DNA of 64,000 nt, taken from positions 79,607 to 143,606 of the forward strand of contig WASQ01000136.1 in assembly GCA_009712185.1 (NCBI GenBank). Direction: 5' to 3'. Within the stretch, counting starts at the first letter, position 1. Each line of letters opens with the position of its first letter. A model generated the notes under the pieces. The model was not told where the DNA came from, searched no databases, and saw only the letters and a program-made list of their open reading frames with translations. Source of the DNA: Telmatospirillum sp. Lineage in GTDB: Bacteria > Pseudomonadota > Alphaproteobacteria > Rhodospirillales > Magnetospirillaceae. Positions 62,201 through 64,000 of this stretch are shown here, piece after piece. The position numbers and the translations under genes were made by a program.

Positions 62201-62729
62201 CGGCATGAACGCCGTAATCGAAAAACCCCTGGATCCGGACCGGCTGTTCGCGCTGTTGGCGGACATCACCCGGGAGCGCGACCCCGTGGGCGGCGGCCCC
62301 ATCCGGGCGACCGGCGGTGGAGGCGTCCTCTCCGGCCGTGATATGCCGGCCGACGACGATGTCGCGCCGGGCGCGGTCCTCGACGAAGGGGCGATCGGTC
62401 GTTATCGCGACGATCTGGGAGAGGTCCGTTTCGATCGGATCCTGGCCCTGCTCGACGAGACCGCCGCGACCGATCTGCCAAGGCTGACATCGGCCGACGC
62501 CACTGACGCCGCCGTGGCGGATCTCGCGCACCGGCTGGCCGGGGCCGCCAGTCACTTCGGCCTCGATCAGTTCGTCTCGCTGATGCGGAGGATCGAGCGG
62601 ATGGTGTGCGACGGACGTCGCGACGAGGCGGCGCCATGGCTGTCCGACGCCTCGCCCGCCTTCTCGCGGGCCCGGTCCGCCCTCGGCATATGGCAAAAGC
62701 GGACCCCCGGGCGGGGGAAGACGGCCTGA
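59238..62729 (+). CDS. Hybrid sensor histidine kinase (TorS-like) with HAMP, PAS, REC and Hpt domains
   Basis: A 1,163-residue phosphorelay kinase. Order: membrane segment (about 15-35), helical periplasmic sensor region (40-305), second membrane segment (IGIVIVGLGLTLFFV, about 312-327), HAMP, two PAS domains (about 385-620), HisKA with MSHEMRTPLNGILGLGRLL (H near 655), HATPase with NLLSNAVKFTESG and GTGLGLAIVKRL, receiver with LLDIRLPDIDG (D near 941), and a C-terminal Hpt with LAHRLAGAASHFG (H near 1098). This architecture is that of TorS/ArcB-type tripartite kinases. It is divergent from the TorR-like regulator gene. The start ATG 59238 could be 59247, which has GGAG 10 nt upstream. The signal sensed is unknown. 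Confidence 0.87.
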   Translation: MNRMAARLTSGVGGRLFVVLVLNALVAFTIGLVAYDAFGILHGGITEVTSRLFPSVVASAKLERQHQRIMRTIENLARVSDTLEQETVDQGLADQLEGYDLLLQELEANGGRAGAQIRLLKDQRDEILRIRDKIDQQVSIRIEARQALIERDRDLRHLSDSLADGHWRGSNPAVGAWFDKVSRLLFLSASVQGIENVHALATAQDLALREMAESQALFRALPGPVRPAARDYQTALGDIVAGAHSVFRDRQTQLIATQNITGLLSHANEISLLNTGLNTGSFTEQTSLAEERRQQIIRSTEIYSRVFFLSIGIVIVGLGLTLFFVQRRVVARLTAVCQAIRDKIDGVAVEIPVDGNDEISELANALQFFIHETEVKSEKLRENEHWLRAVLDGSPSPLMISGRYDGKIRFINGRAAAMFGVSDRESVIGRPAGDFWEYPEDRLTFADSLVASGGLWDIETPLTTEQGERFWGLLSGTFFQYQGEDVLLISQVDITRRKQAEEALRRTQAFLDAVIENVPNALYVVEGRSGQVVLWNRAAELAFSRKREDVVGRRLSGALGYAVGGLLQQADDRVFEQTGELSSEEVLVGEDGASKVFAFHRHRFDWTEEGIAHLICIASDISAARKAAEDLRIAKEQAERADAAKTDFLATMSHEMRTPLNGILGLGRLLLSGRLSRTERRHAESIMRCGRTLLRQLNDILDLRKIEDGKLELDLAPWAVQSLLEDVRAMMAGLAAEKNIALEISIGPDVPATIVCDQQRLRQILLNLLSNAVKFTESGAVRVRVAVEGDGGAERLVVGVSDTGIGIPARRHEAIFNKLEQADSSIARRYGGTGLGLAIVKRLVDVMNGTIDVESVEGVGSTFTFRVPLVRCVEAPSVDRAQAPAPAEIGALSLLLVEDQLINREVAIGLFEGQGHRLTLAETGQEALSLAAADRFDAILLDIRLPDIDGVEVARRIRAMEDPARACVPIIALTADVFAGAYSRYLEAGMNAVIEKPLDPDRLFALLADITRERDPVGGGPIRATGGGGVLSGRDMPADDDVAPGAVLDEGAIGRYRDDLGEVRFDRILALLDETAATDLPRLTSADATDAAVADLAHRLAGAASHFGLDQFVSLMRRIERMVCDGRRDEAAPWLSDASPAFSRARSALGIWQKRTPGRGKTA

Positions 62730-63015
62730 CGGTGATCGCGCGACGGGAAACTCCGTCTTTGCCGAGGGGAGGGCCGGTTCCGACGGGCGCCTGTTCATAA
62801 ATTTTCAACTTATTGATTAATGTATTGTCATCCCATTCATATTCTGTTCGCCATACCCCAATACCATGTCGGCTCAAACGAGATCGGACAGCGTCTGTTG
62901 CCTTTCCGCTGGAGGTGTTTTCCTCCATTTCTGGAAATATTTCCGACTCTTTTGAAAATAAAAATGATTATGAATGTTTGTCCGAATGATGCCGTTGTGC
63001 GGTCGGGGGTGGCGC
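62730..63015. other. Intergenic region before the dCache sensor gene
   Basis: 286 nt, with an AT-rich part (about 62798-62870 and 62930-62990) likely to contain the promoter of the next gene. No terminator with a U-tract or other gene was found. Confidence 0.4.
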
Positions 63016-64000
63016 ATGAAGAAAAGTTTTTTATACAGGACGATTGCGATCGTTGCGTCATTCGTTTTTGTTTCCATTGGCTGTCTTGGATTATTTATTT
63101 TTATTTCATCCAGTGAAACTGTTTCCGAACAGATCGATGGGCAACTGGCGCTGACCGGAGGCGCCGCCGCCGACGGAATTCAGAAATGGCTGACCGGCCG
63201 TCAGTTGCTGGTGGAAAGCCTGGCCGAGAATATCGCCCGACAAGGGGATGAGGCGGCCCGGAGCCTGATCGATCGGCCGATCCTCTCCGAGACGTTCCAG
63301 CCGGTCTATTATGGGCGGCAAAGCGGCGAATTCCTGCGCCAGCCGGTGATCACGATGCCCGCCGATTATGATCCCCGGAGCCGGTCCTGGTACCAGGCCG
63401 CCGTCACCCAGAAACGGGTGATCATGACCCGGCCCTATATCAGCGCCTCGACCGGAAAGCTGGTGATGACGATTGCCGCGCCGGTCCTGCGCGACGGCGT
63501 CCTGGCGGGCGTTGTCGGCGCGGATCTGGATCTGGAGGTCATCAAGGGATTCCTGAAATCGTTCGCGGCCGACGGCGCCGCCTCCGTCTTCCTGGTCGAT
63601 GGGGACGACACCTTGCTGGTGCATCCCGAGTCTCAGAAAATTCTGACAAAAATGGACGGCGGACTCCGCCCGTCCGATCCACGGAATGCCCGGATAGCCG
63701 GGGCGGCCGGCAAGACCTTCACGGTGTTCCACAAGATTGAGGGGCTGCCGGCGATTCAATGGTCGGTCGGCGTTTCGATCGATCGCGACCGTGCATTGGC
63801 CCCGGTATCCTCGTTGCGGACGTTGCTGCTGGTGGCGCTGCTGGTGGCCGTCGTCGCCACCGTCCTGGTGCTGGGGGCGGTTCTGCAACGGCTGGTCGCC
63901 CGCCCGATCGCCGGGATGACCCGCGCGATGACCGCGATCAGCGAGGGGGGGCTTGAGATCGATATTCCCGGGTTGGAGCGCACCGACGAGATCGGCGCCA
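63016..64000 (+). CDS. dCache sensor membrane protein, probably a chemoreceptor, truncated by window edge
   Basis: The first 328 residues of a membrane sensor. A membrane segment (IAIVASFVFVSIGCLGLFIF) is followed by a large periplasmic dCache_1-type domain with the ligand-pocket signature DPRSRSWYQAA and PYISASTGKLVMTIAAPV, then a second membrane segment (LRTLLLVALLVAVVATVLVL) and the beginning of a HAMP domain (RPIAGMTRAMTAISEGG). The DPRxRxWY motif is common in receptors for amino acids and related ligands. The output domain lies beyond the window: methyl-accepting chemotaxis domain is most likely, kinase or cyclase possible. GGGGGTGG precedes the ATG at 63016. Confidence 0.82.
   Translation, partial: MKKSFLYRTIAIVASFVFVSIGCLGLFIFISSSETVSEQIDGQLALTGGAAADGIQKWLTGRQLLVESLAENIARQGDEAARSLIDRPILSETFQPVYYGRQSGEFLRQPVITMPADYDPRSRSWYQAAVTQKRVIMTRPYISASTGKLVMTIAAPVLRDGVLAGVVGADLDLEVIKGFLKSFAADGAASVFLVDGDDTLLVHPESQKILTKMDGGLRPSDPRNARIAGAAGKTFTVFHKIEGLPAIQWSVGVSIDRDRALAPVSSLRTLLLVALLVAVVATVLVLGAVLQRLVARPIAGMTRAMTAISEGGLEIDIPGLERTDEIGA

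Overview
The window comes from a GC-rich alphaproteobacterium, probably of the Rhodospirillales. That rests on codon use, dense ATGA-coupled operons, AT-rich promoter gaps and gene content; the species cannot be named from this sequence. I saw no rRNA, tRNA, CRISPR array, insertion sequence or phage gene.

Most of the window (about 1.6-53 kb) is devoted to corrinoids or related metallo-tetrapyrroles. I count seven cobalamin riboswitches (8438-8622 minus, 10626-10812, 12904-13100, 13418-13625, 15856-16122, 49684-49872 minus, 50497-50694). There are four BtuFCD-type importers (A 2604-5298, B 16226-18935, C 32697-35423, D 46835-49550), one additional BtuF-like protein without a signal peptide (1598-2371), and four TonB-dependent receptors (5295-7442, 13744-15723, 42087-44303, 50908-52866). 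Layout: a HEPN-like gene cut by the left edge; the cytosolic BtuF-like gene; the minus-strand operon methyltransferase-receptor-btuFCD (A) behind a riboswitch; an EamA permease; a small membrane protein; a riboswitch-led three-gene unit encoding an ABC-2 exporter; and two riboswitches in tandem before a receptor.

The centre is two large chelatase operons. The first (16226-32562, riboswitch-led) runs btuF-btuC-btuD-cbiZ-radical SAM/SPASM-cobN1-cobN2-chlD1-chlI1-nitrilase. The second (32697-44303) has no recognisable riboswitch and runs btuF-btuC-btuD-26-codon ORF-cobN3-chlI2-chlD2-receptor. The window therefore holds three CobN/BchH-family large subunits and two separate ChlI/ChlD motor pairs. 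CobN1 is canonical. CobN2 has lost the two histidines of the H-x-G-T-H-G motif. CobN2 and CobN3 share a C-x4-C-x4-C element that CobN1 lacks. The second operon combines an outer-membrane receptor, an ABC importer and a CobN-like protein, as in the hmu haem loci of Bacteroidota, so it may import a metallo-tetrapyrrole and insert or remove its metal. The first may salvage, remodel or re-metallate corrinoids.

To the right are a diguanylate cyclase, a minus-strand riboswitch-led operon btuFCD(D)-cobH, a small XRE regulator, a fourth riboswitch-led receptor, a PagL-like lipid A deacylase, a radical SAM protein next to a CDP-alcohol phosphotransferase, aspartate ammonia-lyase, a divergent TorR/TorS-like two-component pair, and a dCache sensor protein cut by the right edge.
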